Of a stretch of DNA of 64,000 nt, positions 53,507 to 61,969 are shown in pieces. The notes under the pieces are model-generated. The model did no database searches. It was not told where the DNA came from and worked only from the letters and a program-made list of their open reading frames with translations. The stretch covers positions 1 to 64,000 of the forward strand of contig JAFGEL010000056.1 in the NCBI GenBank assembly GCA_016931615.1, given 5' to 3'. The stretch's first letter is position 1, and every line of letters begins with the position of its first letter. The stretch comes from Desulfuromonadales bacterium (lineage in GTDB: Bacteria > Desulfobacterota > Desulfuromonadia > Desulfuromonadales > Geopsychrobacteraceae). The translations under genes and the position numbers were made by a program.

Positions 53507-53670
53507 AATAATTCGATATCGGTTCTGCTCACCTGCTGGAAAAAATTAGCTAGAGTTGCGAACTATCTGATTTTTAGGGATTTCTGACACAACAACTCAG
53601 CAGAAAAACAGCTGAGCCAGAGTGCCACCCCCGAACAAGACGGAAAACAGCCACGATTTCATGAAGTTAG
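53507..53670 (+). repeat. Cassette repeat, unit E left part (tRNA 5'-half remnant plus spacer)
   Basis: 5'-half from 53518 (ATCGGTTCTGCTCACC), conserved block AATTAGCTAGAGTTGCGAAC, then TGATTTTTAGGGATTTCTG shared with unit B, CTCAGCAG and a GTTAGGCCGCTG end. Retains most of the unit B layout. Confidence 0.75.
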
Positions 53671-53746
53671 GCCGCTGTAGCTCATTCGGTAGAGCAGTTC
53701 ACTCTTAATGATCAGGTAGTCGGTTAAACTTCTATCAGCGGCTTCA
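53671..53746 (+). pseudogene. Degenerate tRNA-Thr-like unit E
   Basis: 76 nt aligned with units B and C, but the anticodon is CTT (a Lys anticodon in a Thr body), the T-loop TTC is TTA, the T-stem no longer pairs (GTCGG against TCTAT) and CCA is TCA. A decayed copy. Confidence 0.8.
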
Positions 53747-53751
53747 AAATC

Positions 53752-53783
53752 AAGGGGTTAGCGATTTCCGCTAATCCCTTTTG
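53752..53783 (+). terminator. Terminator of unit E
   Basis: GGGGTTAGCGA/CGCTAATCCC(T) hairpin with TTTT tail. Confidence 0.75.
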
Positions 53784-53868
53784 GGCAATTCTTCCTCTTC
53801 GGCGAGCCTGCTATATCTTCCCTAATTTGACCGACAACCATCCTCTTCACTTTAAAAATTACGATATT

Positions 53869-53897
53869 TCTTGCATTTAGAAAACTTATCCTATAGT
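53869..53897 (+). promoter_or_regulatory. Possible promoter of the DEAD-box helicase gene
   Basis: TTGCAT (53871-53876) and TATAGT (53892-53897) are 15 nt apart, a little short. A start near 53904 would give a leader of ~150 nt before the ATG, the sort of long 5' region found on cold-shock helicase mRNAs. Confidence 0.35.
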
Positions 53898-54057
53898 GTG
53901 CAGGCTTTCTCGGTGCCCATCGGTCGGCACCTGTAAGTGTCCTCGGTAGTTTCTCTTTGATATTCCCCTGACACCATTTAGAGTTTCCAGCCTATAGACC
54001 GTTCCTTTGTTACACGCATCGGATGGGCCGGTTCCAATTTCGGAGTTCATATATTTC

Positions 54058-55329
54058 ATGACCTTTAACGACCTCGGTTTAGCGACCGAACTACTTCGTG
54101 CTGTGTCCGATCAGGGTTACAGCCAACCTACCCCCATTCAAAGTCAGGCGATCCCCGTTGTTCTCAAAGGAGAAGACCTTCTTGCCGGAGCACAGACTGG
54201 GACCGGAAAAACGGCTGGGTTCACCCTGCCGCTACTCCAACGTTTAAGTACGCCTCAACCATTCCATGGAAGGTGCCCGGTGCGTGCGCTGGTGCTTGAA
54301 CCAACCCGTGAACTTGCTGCCCAGGTTGGAGAGAGTGTTCGCATCTACGGTAAATATTTACCGCTCAGGTCGGCAGTGATTTTCGGGGGTGTCAGCATCC
54401 GTCCGCAAATCAACATTCTGTGTAAAGGCGTTGATGTCTTGGTGGCTACTCCTGGCCGTCTGCTCGACCACGTCGGCCAGAAAACCCTCGACTTGTCCCA
54501 AGTTGAAATTCTGGTACTGGATGAGGCGGACCGAATGCTTGATATGGGGTTTATCCACGACATCCGCAAAATCCTTGCACTGCTTCCCAAACAACGTCAG
54601 AGCTTACTGTTTTCAGCAACCTTTTCCAGAGAGATCAAGCAATTGGCCGATGGGCTGCTTAACACCCCAAAGCTGATTGAAGTTGTGAGGCACAATACGG
54701 CTGCCGAGTCGGTCAGCCAATTTGTTCATCTGGTTGACAAGGGCAAAAAACGCGCGCTCCTCTCTCATTTGATTAGATCCCAAAACTGGCATCAGGTTCT
54801 CGTCTTCACCCGCACCAAGCACGGCGCTAACCGCCTGTCCGGTCAACTGGTTAAAGACGGCATCAGCAGCACTGCCATCCACGGTAACAAAAGCCAGGGG
54901 GCGCGAACAAAAGCATTGGCGGACTTCAAGAAAGGTGCAGTACAGGTGCTTGTTGCCACCGATATCGCTGCTCGTGGTCTCGATATCGACCAGTTGCCAC
55001 AGGTCGTCAACTTTGAGCTACCGAATATCTCCGAGGACTATGTCCACCGCATCGGTCGCACCGGCCGCGCTGGGCGGGAGGGCGAAGCGGTTTCCCTGGT
55101 TTCAAATGATGAACAGAAGTTGCTGAAAGATATTGAACAGCTACTGAAGAGAAAACTGCCGAAAACAACGGTTGCGGGCTATGAGCCCGATTCGGGCAAA
55201 ATGGCTACGTCGGTCCCGGGCCAGAGTTCATACCCGGAAGCAAAAAAGCCTAGAAATAATCATAATCATGGGAACCGTACCGGTCAGCGCAATCGGCGGC
55301 ACGGGAATAAAAAGTCTATGGTGAAATGA
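54058..55329 (+). CDS. rhlE: DEAD-box RNA helicase, RhlE type; cassette 5
   Basis: 423 residues from ATG 54058. Q motif [10 protein letters not shown], Walker [12 protein letters not shown], motif Ib TPGRLLD, DEAD box [16 protein letters not shown] in [22 protein letters not shown] and [15 protein letters not shown]. Basic, Asn/His/Arg-rich C-terminal tail. RhlE proteins remodel ribosomal RNA or assist mRNA turnover. Only gene between units E and F. Confidence 0.93.
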   Translation: MTFNDLGLATELLRAVSDQGYSQPTPIQSQAIPVVLKGEDLLAGAQTGTGKTAGFTLPLLQRLSTPQPFHGRCPVRALVLEPTRELAAQVGESVRIYGKYLPLRSAVIFGGVSIRPQINILCKGVDVLVATPGRLLDHVGQKTLDLSQVEILVLDEADRMLDMGFIHDIRKILALLPKQRQSLLFSATFSREIKQLADGLLNTPKLIEVVRHNTAAESVSQFVHLVDKGKKRALLSHLIRSQNWHQVLVFTRTKHGANRLSGQLVKDGISSTAIHGNKSQGARTKALADFKKGAVQVLVATDIAARGLDIDQLPQVVNFELPNISEDYVHRIGRTGRAGREGEAVSLVSNDEQKLLKDIEQLLKRKLPKTTVAGYEPDSGKMATSVPGQSSYPEAKKPRNNHNHGNRTGQRNRRHGNKKSMVK

Positions 55330-55459
55330 TCTGATCAATCCGACAGAATCAAGCTCTGGCTCTGGCCGGAGCTCATTCTTTTCTACTATTACGGGCGTCT
55401 TTTCCCCACCAGCATCTCAAACATCGGAAGGTTTTGTTGCCAAGCATGAACAATATGTT

Positions 55460-55535
55460 ATCAGTCATGCTCATCCAGCAGAACAGATCACTTGTAATGA
55501 TCAGGTCGTCGGTTCAAATCCGATGGGTGATGCCA
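55460..55535 (+). tRNA. tRNA-Thr-like(UGU), unit F
   Basis: 76 nt with CCA. Anticodon stem GATCA/TGATC perfect, loop CTTGTAA gives anticodon TGT (Thr, ACA), T-stem GTCGG/CCGAT good, acceptor ATCAGTC/GGGTGAT six of seven, D-stem GCTC/GAAC with one mismatch. Its 5' half is the sequence that recurs as the remnant in units B, C and E, so this is the undisrupted form. Atypical A1 and G73 leave doubt about function. Confidence 0.6.
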
Positions 55536-55541
55536 TAAAAG

Positions 55542-55584
55542 CAAAGGGGGTTAGCAATGTTCGCTAACCCCCTAGTTTTTTTTT
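55542..55584 (+). terminator. Terminator of unit F
   Basis: GGGGGTTAGC(AA)/TCGCTAACCCCC stem followed by TAG and nine T. Strongest of the series, and at the right end of the array. Confidence 0.9.
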
Positions 55585-55660
55585 GCTGATCAACAAACGC
55601 TTCTTTACTCTATTCGATAGAAAAAACTCGCCCTATTCTAATGACAAGAAGGCAGAATAC

Positions 55661-56872
55661 TTATGCCTTCGACAACTCGGTTTTGCCTTTGGAACCTTTG
55701 AAATGCTTGCCATTCAGCTTTGCAACCAGCCACATTGTTGCTGCTTGCAGAGCGAGAGCGAATGCGCTTAACACCCAGTAGGCAAAAGAAAACTTGGTAA
55801 GGAGCTCAGCATCAACCATGCCCCGGTTCAGCCAGAACTGGATCATCACGACCAAGGCCACGCCGGGACAAACCAAGGCGTAGGACCCCACCGAAACGTC
55901 TCGACCAAGAATGAAACGACCGAAATACCCTAAACGGAGAAGCACCAGCCCGGTGAGCAGGGCAAACAATAACTGAGCGGAAAGAAACTGTGAAAGCGTC
56001 ATCAAGCGATCAGCCGCACTGCTAACTAAAGCAAAATGCTCATTCAGACCGTGACTTTGACGCAACCCAAGAATCCCGAGAATCGTGAGAACCGGGATAA
56101 AAATTGACAGCGTCGGGGCCGTCTCGATGTTGGCACCCTGCTCCAATAAAGCCCGAAACCCGAGGAACAGAGCAATCACCGCGATCAACACAGCCGAGAC
56201 AAAGAAGAAAGTCGACAACACCAACCCCACTCCTGCGATGAATGGAACACTGGAAAGGCCTGCGGGTGCGGCCAGCCCCACACCAACCATAGCCAGTGCA
56301 AAGGCTGGAAGCGCCTGAGCAAAAGAGTTATTGCCGGCACACAAGAAACCGCCCTGCGTCAAAACCCGACCCAGAAAATTCCCAAATTGGCGAAAAGCCA
56401 GGATGCCGATCAACAGAAACACGATGATGGCCGGAGGAAACAGGTATTCGACAACAGACCAGAGCCCCGGCACCAGAACCATACCGAGAACAAAAAGGAC
56501 GTTAACAGTCATCGCCAAAGCAAGCGGTAGAGCCATCAACTGCGTTTCGGCATTGCCGGCGTGAAGCTGGGAATAAGCCTCAGTCTTCTTCCATCTGCGA
56601 AAATTTATCAGGTTCCAAAAGAGATATTTAAGATTGAGGAAAGCATAATAAAGAATGCCGGCCACAGCCGACAGGATCATACCTCGGATGATGAAGTCAC
56701 CACTGCCGAAAGCCTGAAGGATATCCTCAAAGACGGGAACCGAGCGGCCGGGATGAGGAATCCAATGCATCAGCCACATGAAAAAAGTGACCGTTAGGCC
56801 TCCTGCCCCGAGGGATACCAGGAAATAGAGGGGCGAATAATTGTCGGCTGGTCGAAAAATTGATTTTTGCAT
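55661..56872 (-). CDS. TehA/TDT-like polytopic membrane protein (TsoY-like)
   Basis: 403 residues with about ten helices. N-terminus NYSPLYFLVSLGAGGLTVTF, Cys in GGFLCAGNNSFAQALPAF and another in ALVCPGVALVV. The topology is like tellurite-resistance/dicarboxylate transporters. From memory it resembles proteins annotated as TsoY, some of which are selenoproteins; this gene has no in-frame TGA, so it would be a cysteine form. Substrate unknown. It faces the array's right end and may or may not belong to it. Confidence 0.6.
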   Translation of the reverse strand: MQKSIFRPADNYSPLYFLVSLGAGGLTVTFFMWLMHWIPHPGRSVPVFEDILQAFGSGDFIIRGMILSAVAGILYYAFLNLKYLFWNLINFRRWKKTEAYSQLHAGNAETQLMALPLALAMTVNVLFVLGMVLVPGLWSVVEYLFPPAIIVFLLIGILAFRQFGNFLGRVLTQGGFLCAGNNSFAQALPAFALAMVGVGLAAPAGLSSVPFIAGVGLVLSTFFFVSAVLIAVIALFLGFRALLEQGANIETAPTLSIFIPVLTILGILGLRQSHGLNEHFALVSSAADRLMTLSQFLSAQLLFALLTGLVLLRLGYFGRFILGRDVSVGSYALVCPGVALVVMIQFWLNRGMVDAELLTKFSFAYWVLSAFALALQAATMWLVAKLNGKHFKGSKGKTELSKA

Positions 56873-57003
56873 GGTGGGTCTCCCACAGAACAGGAAAAAG
56901 GCATCGCAATTTCATCAGCACCTGTCACGTTATTTTGCACGGGTTTTCAATCAGCTTCGATTTTTTCATGCAGGGCTGGATGATTGATGAACAACCGGCA
57001 ATA

Positions 57004-57032
57004 AGGCGCCCCGGCAATAAACCGGAGCGCCT
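57004..57032. terminator. GC-rich hairpin after the peroxiredoxin gene
   Basis: AGGCGC-CCCGG / CCGG-GCGCCT, about 10 bp with a bulge, in the 228-bp gap between the peroxiredoxin end and the membrane-protein start. No U-run; perhaps a weak terminator. I see no gene in this gap. Confidence 0.4.
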
Positions 57033-57100
57033 CATACCATTCGCTGCTGATGACACAGCTTCTTTCCTATGCCTCATTATACCCGGCAATACAAATACTT

Positions 57101-57715
57101 TTATGCCAGAATATCTTCAATAGTGACATAAGCGCCGACATTACCGGTCATCTGCTCAACATCGGTATTGACCGGGAGGGTCTTTTTACCCTTACGCCAG
57201 TTGGCCGGGCAGACCTCTCCAGTATTATAAGCATGTTGCCATGCTTCAATCTGCCGAATCAATTCAACGACACTGCGGCCGACAGCATCGGCAACGGTTT
57301 CTTCGGCAACCACAACCCCATCGGGATTGATGATAAAACGGCCACGTAGCGCAACGCCTTCCTGTTCAATCCAGACGCCGAATTTACGGGCGACATTGCC
57401 GGTATTGTCGGCACCCATCGTCAGTTTTAGATCCTTCAACAGCGGCTCGGTTTCAGCAAAGCGTTTATGGCTGAACTTCGTATCACCCGAAATCGGCACG
57501 ACAACAACGCCAAGCTCATTCAGCTTATCGAGCTGAGAATTCATCGCAGCGATTTCAGTCGGACAGACAAAAGTAAAATCGGCTGGATAGAAACAGACCA
57601 CAGCCCATTTGCCTTTGAGCTGCTCACTGGAAATTGTCGTATAATGGCCGTTGGCGGCATCGTAGGCCTCCATTTCGAATTCCGGCATACGGCGCATAAC
57701 TAAAGTTGAACTCAT
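57101..57715 (-). CDS. Typical 2-Cys peroxiredoxin (AhpC/PrxA type)
   Basis: 204 residues from ATG 57715 (GGAGGAAAAACAA upstream). Peroxidatic Cys in FYPADFTFVCPTE (~residue 50), resolving Cys in GEVCPANWRKG. Another in-frame ATG at 57796 also has a good site (GAGGAG, 7 nt) and would add 27 acidic residues (EDAEPIVTENQPEQEE). Both starts lie downstream of a -24/-12 promoter. Detoxifies peroxides with a thioredoxin- or NADH-linked donor not encoded here. Confidence 0.9.
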   Translation of the reverse strand: MSSTLVMRRMPEFEMEAYDAANGHYTTISSEQLKGKWAVVCFYPADFTFVCPTEIAAMNSQLDKLNELGVVVVPISGDTKFSHKRFAETEPLLKDLKLTMGADNTGNVARKFGVWIEQEGVALRGRFIINPDGVVVAEETVADAVGRSVVELIRQIEAWQHAYNTGEVCPANWRKGKKTLPVNTDVEQMTGNVGAYVTIEDILA

Positions 57716-57918
57716 TTGTTTTTCCTCCTGTTCAGGTTGGTTTTCAGTCACAATCGGTTCTGCGTCTTCAATGACTTTGGTTGTGTCACAAGGCATGACA
57801 AGACTCCTCACAAGTGTTTTCCGGCACTCCAAATAATTATGGGCACAGAGTTGAACATGGGGCACATAACCGGTTCTCAACATAATCTCCGGACACCCCG
57901 ATTTCTTCATATGACAGA

Positions 57919-57933
57919 GCAAGGCGTATGCCA
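57919..57933 (-). promoter_or_regulatory. Sigma-54 (-24/-12) promoter of the peroxiredoxin gene
   Basis: On the minus strand: TGGCATACGCCTTGC, i.e. TGGCAT-N5-TTGC, with GG and GC exactly one turn apart. Predicted start near 57907. A sigma-54 activator gene is divergent from it and its operator-like repeats lie 85-165 bp upstream. Confidence 0.75.
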
Positions 57934-58017
57934 GATTGGCTTAAAAATATAAAATCTATTAAAATCAATATGTTGTATGACTTCTATACATTGATCAAAC
58001 AGCCGAACTTGATTTCC

Positions 58018-58081
58018 AACGATATTTCGGTTTAAAAGAACGATATTTCGTTGACATGAGATAATCAACGATATTTCGGTT
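58018..58081. promoter_or_regulatory. Three operator repeats (upstream activating sites)
   Basis: AACGATATTTCG(G/T)T occurs at 58018-58032, 58039-58053 and 58067-58081. The middle copy has perfect AACGA/TCGTT arms. They lie just before the activator's own start and 85-160 bp upstream of the -24/-12 promoter, suitable for activating the peroxiredoxin gene and repressing the activator. Confidence 0.65.
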
Positions 58082-58094
58082 GGAGGATGAAGAC

Positions 58095-59618
58095 ATGGAC
58101 AGACAGCTTTTTTCGCCGGGTTCGGCCGACAAAATTCTCGAGCTGATTCTTACGGCCTTACGGGACCTGGTCGACTACGAACTGGCCGTGATTATGAAAC
58201 TTACTGAAGCCGACACCCTGACCGTACAGAAAGCCCAAGGCCCTCTGGTCAGCGAACGCATCACCAACTACAGCGTAGATCTGAATCGGCGCAGAGACCT
58301 GGCCCGCATTATCCGTTTCGACCAGCCCTACCTGTTCAACGAAACAGAAGGCCATGAAGACACTTACGAAGAGCTGCTGGACATGCCCGATGATCATTCA
58401 TGCCTGGTCGCTCCGCTGTATATTCAGGAAACACCTATCGGCCTGCTGACTCTGGACCACAGAGCCTGCAACATGTTTTCTCCTGCCATCGTTAAATTCA
58501 TCGGGACTATAGCGCGCCTGATTGCAGTCATCATCGCCCAGAACGAGTCCAGTCAGTACCTGGATACACTCAGACGCGACCTGACCCGTGAACGCAACAT
58601 CCTGCTTTCGCGCGAGGCGCCTCAGCTTAAGAACATCATGGGAAAATCCCCAGCCTGGTCACGCGTCATCGACCAGGTGAAGATTGTCGCTGAATCCGAT
58701 CTGCCCGTGCTGATTCACGGCGAGACCGGGACAGGCAAGGAAATGGTGGCCCGGACCATTCACACGCTCAGCCCACGTAGCGACAAACCATTTATTACCC
58801 TGAACTGCTCAGCCCTGAACGCCGGTTTGGCGGAAAGCGAACTGTTCGGCCATGAAAAAGGTGCTTTCACCTCAGCTGTTGCACAACGCAAGGGGCGCTT
58901 CGAAATAGCCGACGGCGGGACCCTGTTTCTGGATGAGATCGCAGATCTGCCGATGGAGATTCAGCCCAAACTGTTGCGAACCCTTCAGGAAGGGACTTTT
59001 GAACGGGTCGGTGGTGAAGTAACTCACTCTTGCAACGTGCGGATTATTGCGGCCAGCCACATGGATCTAAAGGAAAGAGTTCAGCATGGAGAATTCCGTG
59101 AAGACCTCTACTACCGACTCGGAGTCTATCCACTTGAGCTGCCGCCACTGCGTCGGCGCAAAGAAGATATTCTCCTGCTGACCAAACACTTCATTCACCA
59201 GGAAGCCCTTAAGACCCGAACTCATCCCCCGGAAATCAGCGAAGAGGCGGTAACGGGACTGCAAAATCATCCCTGGCCGGGCAATGTGCGCGAATTACAG
59301 AACGCCATCAGCCGCGGGGTCCTGCTGGCCAAAGGCGGAATGATCGAATGTCACCATCTGGGGCTGTACCACAGCATGCCCACAACCGTACCGGCCCTGA
59401 CGGCTGATGACCGGACCATGGCAAAACCAAACACCCCCTTCCCCAGCATGGCCACTCTGGAAAAAAAGCATATCGAAGATGCGCTCATCAGAACCCACGG
59501 TAAAATCTATGGCGAAAATGGTGCTGCAGCTCTACTTGAAATGAAACCGACGACTCTGCAAAGCCGCATCAAAAAACTGAATATTGATAGAAAGATACTG
59601 CTGAACAGGCCAAACTGA
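58095..59618 (+). CDS. Sigma-54-dependent transcriptional activator (GAF-AAA+-HTH, NorR-like layout)
   Basis: 507 residues from ATG 58095 (GGAGG 8 nt upstream). N-terminal GAF domain (~residues 15-160), AAA+ domain with GETGTGKEMVAR, loop L1 ESELFGHEKGAFTSA (GAFTGA with Ser for Gly), LFLDEIADLP and EDLYYRLGVYPLELPPLRRR. C-terminal Fis-type HTH (GAAALLEMKPTTLQSRIKKL). No receiver domain, so a small ligand or redox signal at the GAF domain is likely. Divergent from the peroxiredoxin gene. Confidence 0.93.
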   Translation: MDRQLFSPGSADKILELILTALRDLVDYELAVIMKLTEADTLTVQKAQGPLVSERITNYSVDLNRRRDLARIIRFDQPYLFNETEGHEDTYEELLDMPDDHSCLVAPLYIQETPIGLLTLDHRACNMFSPAIVKFIGTIARLIAVIIAQNESSQYLDTLRRDLTRERNILLSREAPQLKNIMGKSPAWSRVIDQVKIVAESDLPVLIHGETGTGKEMVARTIHTLSPRSDKPFITLNCSALNAGLAESELFGHEKGAFTSAVAQRKGRFEIADGGTLFLDEIADLPMEIQPKLLRTLQEGTFERVGGEVTHSCNVRIIAASHMDLKERVQHGEFREDLYYRLGVYPLELPPLRRRKEDILLLTKHFIHQEALKTRTHPPEISEEAVTGLQNHPWPGNVRELQNAISRGVLLAKGGMIECHHLGLYHSMPTTVPALTADDRTMAKPNTPFPSMATLEKKHIEDALIRTHGKIYGENGAAALLEMKPTTLQSRIKKLNIDRKILLNRPN

Positions 59619-59879
59619 CAGATATGCCGTCCCGCCCATCGGCAGAGCGACAGAACAGCGCCAATCCACAGAAAAGCGCCTAACTCATCATCACTGAGCC
59701 GGCACCTTTTATCTGACATATCGCCTCAGAACACAAGCAGTTGACGATTTGTATTGGCTGTTTTTTGGCTGAAAACAATGGACTCTAAACGGTTTTTTGG
59801 TAGAATGCTTGATCTGCAATCGATGAAGAGTTTTTCTTTTCGGGATGTATCAACAATGACTGAAAGGAGGATCAACTTG

Positions 59880-60098
59880 ATGATTCAGGTGGTATACAAA
59901 GACGGCCGAGAGGATGTCGTTGAGCAGAAATTTCTCGACATTCTGCTGCATCTCGGTGAAGTCCAGGAGTTCCGCCGCGAAGATCACTGGGTCAATGTTG
60001 CTGAGGACCCCATTCGCTCAACTGTTCAGAGCGGTTATGCCGGCGATGACAGGCGTCGCCACGTGCAGCCCAATCTCAGATTCAGCCTCACCGGTTAA
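59880..60098 (+). CDS. Small conserved protein (GSU3473-like)
   Basis: 72 residues from ATG 59880, GGAGG 9 nt upstream. MIQVVYKDGREDVVEQKFLD, then FRREDHWVNVAEDPIR. From memory similar short proteins are annotated as the GSU3473 family in Geobacter relatives. Function unknown. The 260 bp upstream hold no other gene I can see. Confidence 0.65.
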   Translation: MIQVVYKDGREDVVEQKFLDILLHLGEVQEFRREDHWVNVAEDPIRSTVQSGYAGDDRRRHVQPNLRFSLTG

Positions 60099-60166
60099 TA
60101 ATCCCCCTCAGGTTTTGATGAATTGATTACGCCGGCACATATTTATCTGTGCCGGTTTTTTTGTGC

Positions 60167-60853
60167 TCACTGGTCCGACTTCAGATCAACCACAGGCTGA
60201 GAAGAATCCGGCAGGTCCAACTCAGGTTGCGATGGTGGTCTCTTGGTACCTCCCGAGAAAAGCCGACCCAGCGAGCGGAACACCCATTTGATTCCTCGCC
60301 AGATCTTCGGTAACAGCCAGATCATCAGCAGAATAAACCCGATCAGCAAGACGATAAACACCCAGGGATGGTGCAATGCGGTCCAGAGTCCGGCGACAAC
60401 CAGAACATCTTCGGAAATGGAAGCCATCCAATTGGAAAAAGGCTCCGGTGAGGCATTGATCAGAACCCGCGAACCGGACTTGGTCGCATGCACCCCGGCG
60501 GCCAGCCCGCCACCGACAATGGCAACGGCCAGAGAAACCGCGGGATCGACTTCACCGACCGCCCCGGCAGCCAGCGCCGCCCCTGCCGGAATGCGGATAA
60601 AGGTGTGCAGAGCATCCCAGGAGTTATCGACACCGGGCACCTTGTCGGCAACAAATTCGACCAGGTACATAGCTCCTGCGGCGAAGATCACCAGGGGATT
60701 CATAAGAATCTGCAGATCGGGCGGCAGCACCATGTTCCCGGTGCTGCCCAACAGGCCCAGCATCAGAATGGCCGCATAAAGATTAATCCCGCTGGCCCAG
60801 GCCACGCCCATGGTCAGGGCGACAATTGCAGCAATCTGATCAAGCTGTTCCAT
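60167..60853 (-). CDS. DUF4126 membrane protein
   Basis: 228 residues. Hydrophobic, 5-6 helices with glycine-rich segments (GVAWASGINLYAAILMLGLLG; AGAALAAGAVGEVDPAVSLAVAI; GLAAGVHATKSGSR), then a charged C-terminal tail. The layout and motifs match DUF4126. No known role. Starts 37 bp downstream of the DUF523/DUF1722 gene and is probably co-transcribed. Confidence 0.8.
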   Translation of the reverse strand: MEQLDQIAAIVALTMGVAWASGINLYAAILMLGLLGSTGNMVLPPDLQILMNPLVIFAAGAMYLVEFVADKVPGVDNSWDALHTFIRIPAGAALAAGAVGEVDPAVSLAVAIVGGGLAAGVHATKSGSRVLINASPEPFSNWMASISEDVLVVAGLWTALHHPWVFIVLLIGFILLMIWLLPKIWRGIKWVFRSLGRLFSGGTKRPPSQPELDLPDSSQPVVDLKSDQ

Positions 60854-60889
60854 GTTATTCCCCTGCAGATAAAATTGCGCTTCGAACCC

Positions 60890-61846
60890 TTAGATATGGT
60901 TCAGCAACTTCAATTCCTTAGGATGAGGATTGAGGTAAACCTGTCGATGCAGATAATCCTGATCATACTTGCGCACATAATGGTTGATGAGCGTGATCGG
61001 GACAATAAGCGGAACCAGTCCATTCCGATAGTTGTCAATCAGTTCAAGAATTTCGATTTTTTCGTCGGCACTCAGATCCCGCTTGAAATAACCGATAATG
61101 TGATGAAGCACGTTGACCTGTTTTTTTACCGTGGTTTTTAGTTTCAGTGCCTGCAACAGCAGGGTACGGTACTGGTCAAGCAGTTCATCAAAAGGCTGAT
61201 GCTTACCCGAGGCTACCAATCGTCCCATTTCACGGTAGATTTTATCGCTGTGAGAGAGGATCAGCAGTTTATGCTGAGTATGAAAATCAACGATGGTCCC
61301 CAGAGAGTTTTTCTCCTCGAGAGCCTTGCGTAAACGCTGCAGGGTGAAGATGCCGGCAATAAAATTTTCCCGCAGACCGGGGTCATTGAGGCGACCCTCT
61401 TCTTCTACGGGCAACAACGGAAAGGTCTCCATGAAAATCCTCGCGAAGACGCCGACCCCGGTTTTGCGCGGCACGCCGTTCTGATCGTAGACTTTAACCC
61501 GCTCCATACCACTGCTGGGTGATTTTGATTTAAAGACAAAACCATCAAGATTTTTTTCCGCCAGATGCTTGACCCGCTCCCGGGCCCATGCTTCCATCCG
61601 CTCGGTGATATCTTCGCCACTTTTCGGGAAAACCAGTCGAACCTGACCCTCGGCGGTTTTAACCAACCGCAGGCTGGCGCGCGGAGTCGGCAGACCAACC
61701 TCAACTTCCGGACAAACCGGAACAAACTCAACATATTCGCCAAGAACATTGGTGACATAATGATTAAACTGGTGTCCGCCGTCGTAACGAACTTTTTCGC
61801 CCAGGAGGCAAGAACTGACCCCCAGGCGAATCTTGTTGTTTTCCAT
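60890..61846 (-). CDS. DUF523-DUF1722 (YbgA-type) fusion protein
   Basis: 318 residues. N-terminal DUF523 (RLGVSSCLLGEKVRYDGGH, CPEVEVGLPTPR; residues 1-150), C-terminal DUF1722 (FHTQHKLLILSHSDKIYREMG; GYFKRDLSADEKIEILELID; PLIVPITLINHYVRKY). The family often neighbours photolyase genes and DUF2867-SDR genes, as here. No biochemical role is established. Divergent from the SDR gene at 61970. Confidence 0.9.
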   Translation of the reverse strand: MENNKIRLGVSSCLLGEKVRYDGGHQFNHYVTNVLGEYVEFVPVCPEVEVGLPTPRASLRLVKTAEGQVRLVFPKSGEDITERMEAWARERVKHLAEKNLDGFVFKSKSPSSGMERVKVYDQNGVPRKTGVGVFARIFMETFPLLPVEEEGRLNDPGLRENFIAGIFTLQRLRKALEEKNSLGTIVDFHTQHKLLILSHSDKIYREMGRLVASGKHQPFDELLDQYRTLLLQALKLKTTVKKQVNVLHHIIGYFKRDLSADEKIEILELIDNYRNGLVPLIVPITLINHYVRKYDQDYLHRQVYLNPHPKELKLLNHI

Positions 61847-61969
61847 ACCGTTTTTCCTCCATCCGTGTGATCATTGCATAGACAACCTGAAAAACTTGAT
61901 TATGTTATGATAGACCATGTCCTGACCTGAGACAAATACCAACCTGAAGAATAGTAAAGCGCAGCGGCG

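Noticed and set aside
49852-53785. Integron attC sites (GTTAGGC before the tRNA in unit E fits GTTRRRY)
   Set aside because: The heptamer arises from the GTTAG spacer end plus the tRNA GCC; units B and C break it, no RYYYAAC partner is present and there is no intI gene.
55661-56872. Hidden selenocysteine codon in the TsoY-like protein
   Set aside because: The frame has no internal TGA; conserved positions carry Cys or other residues.
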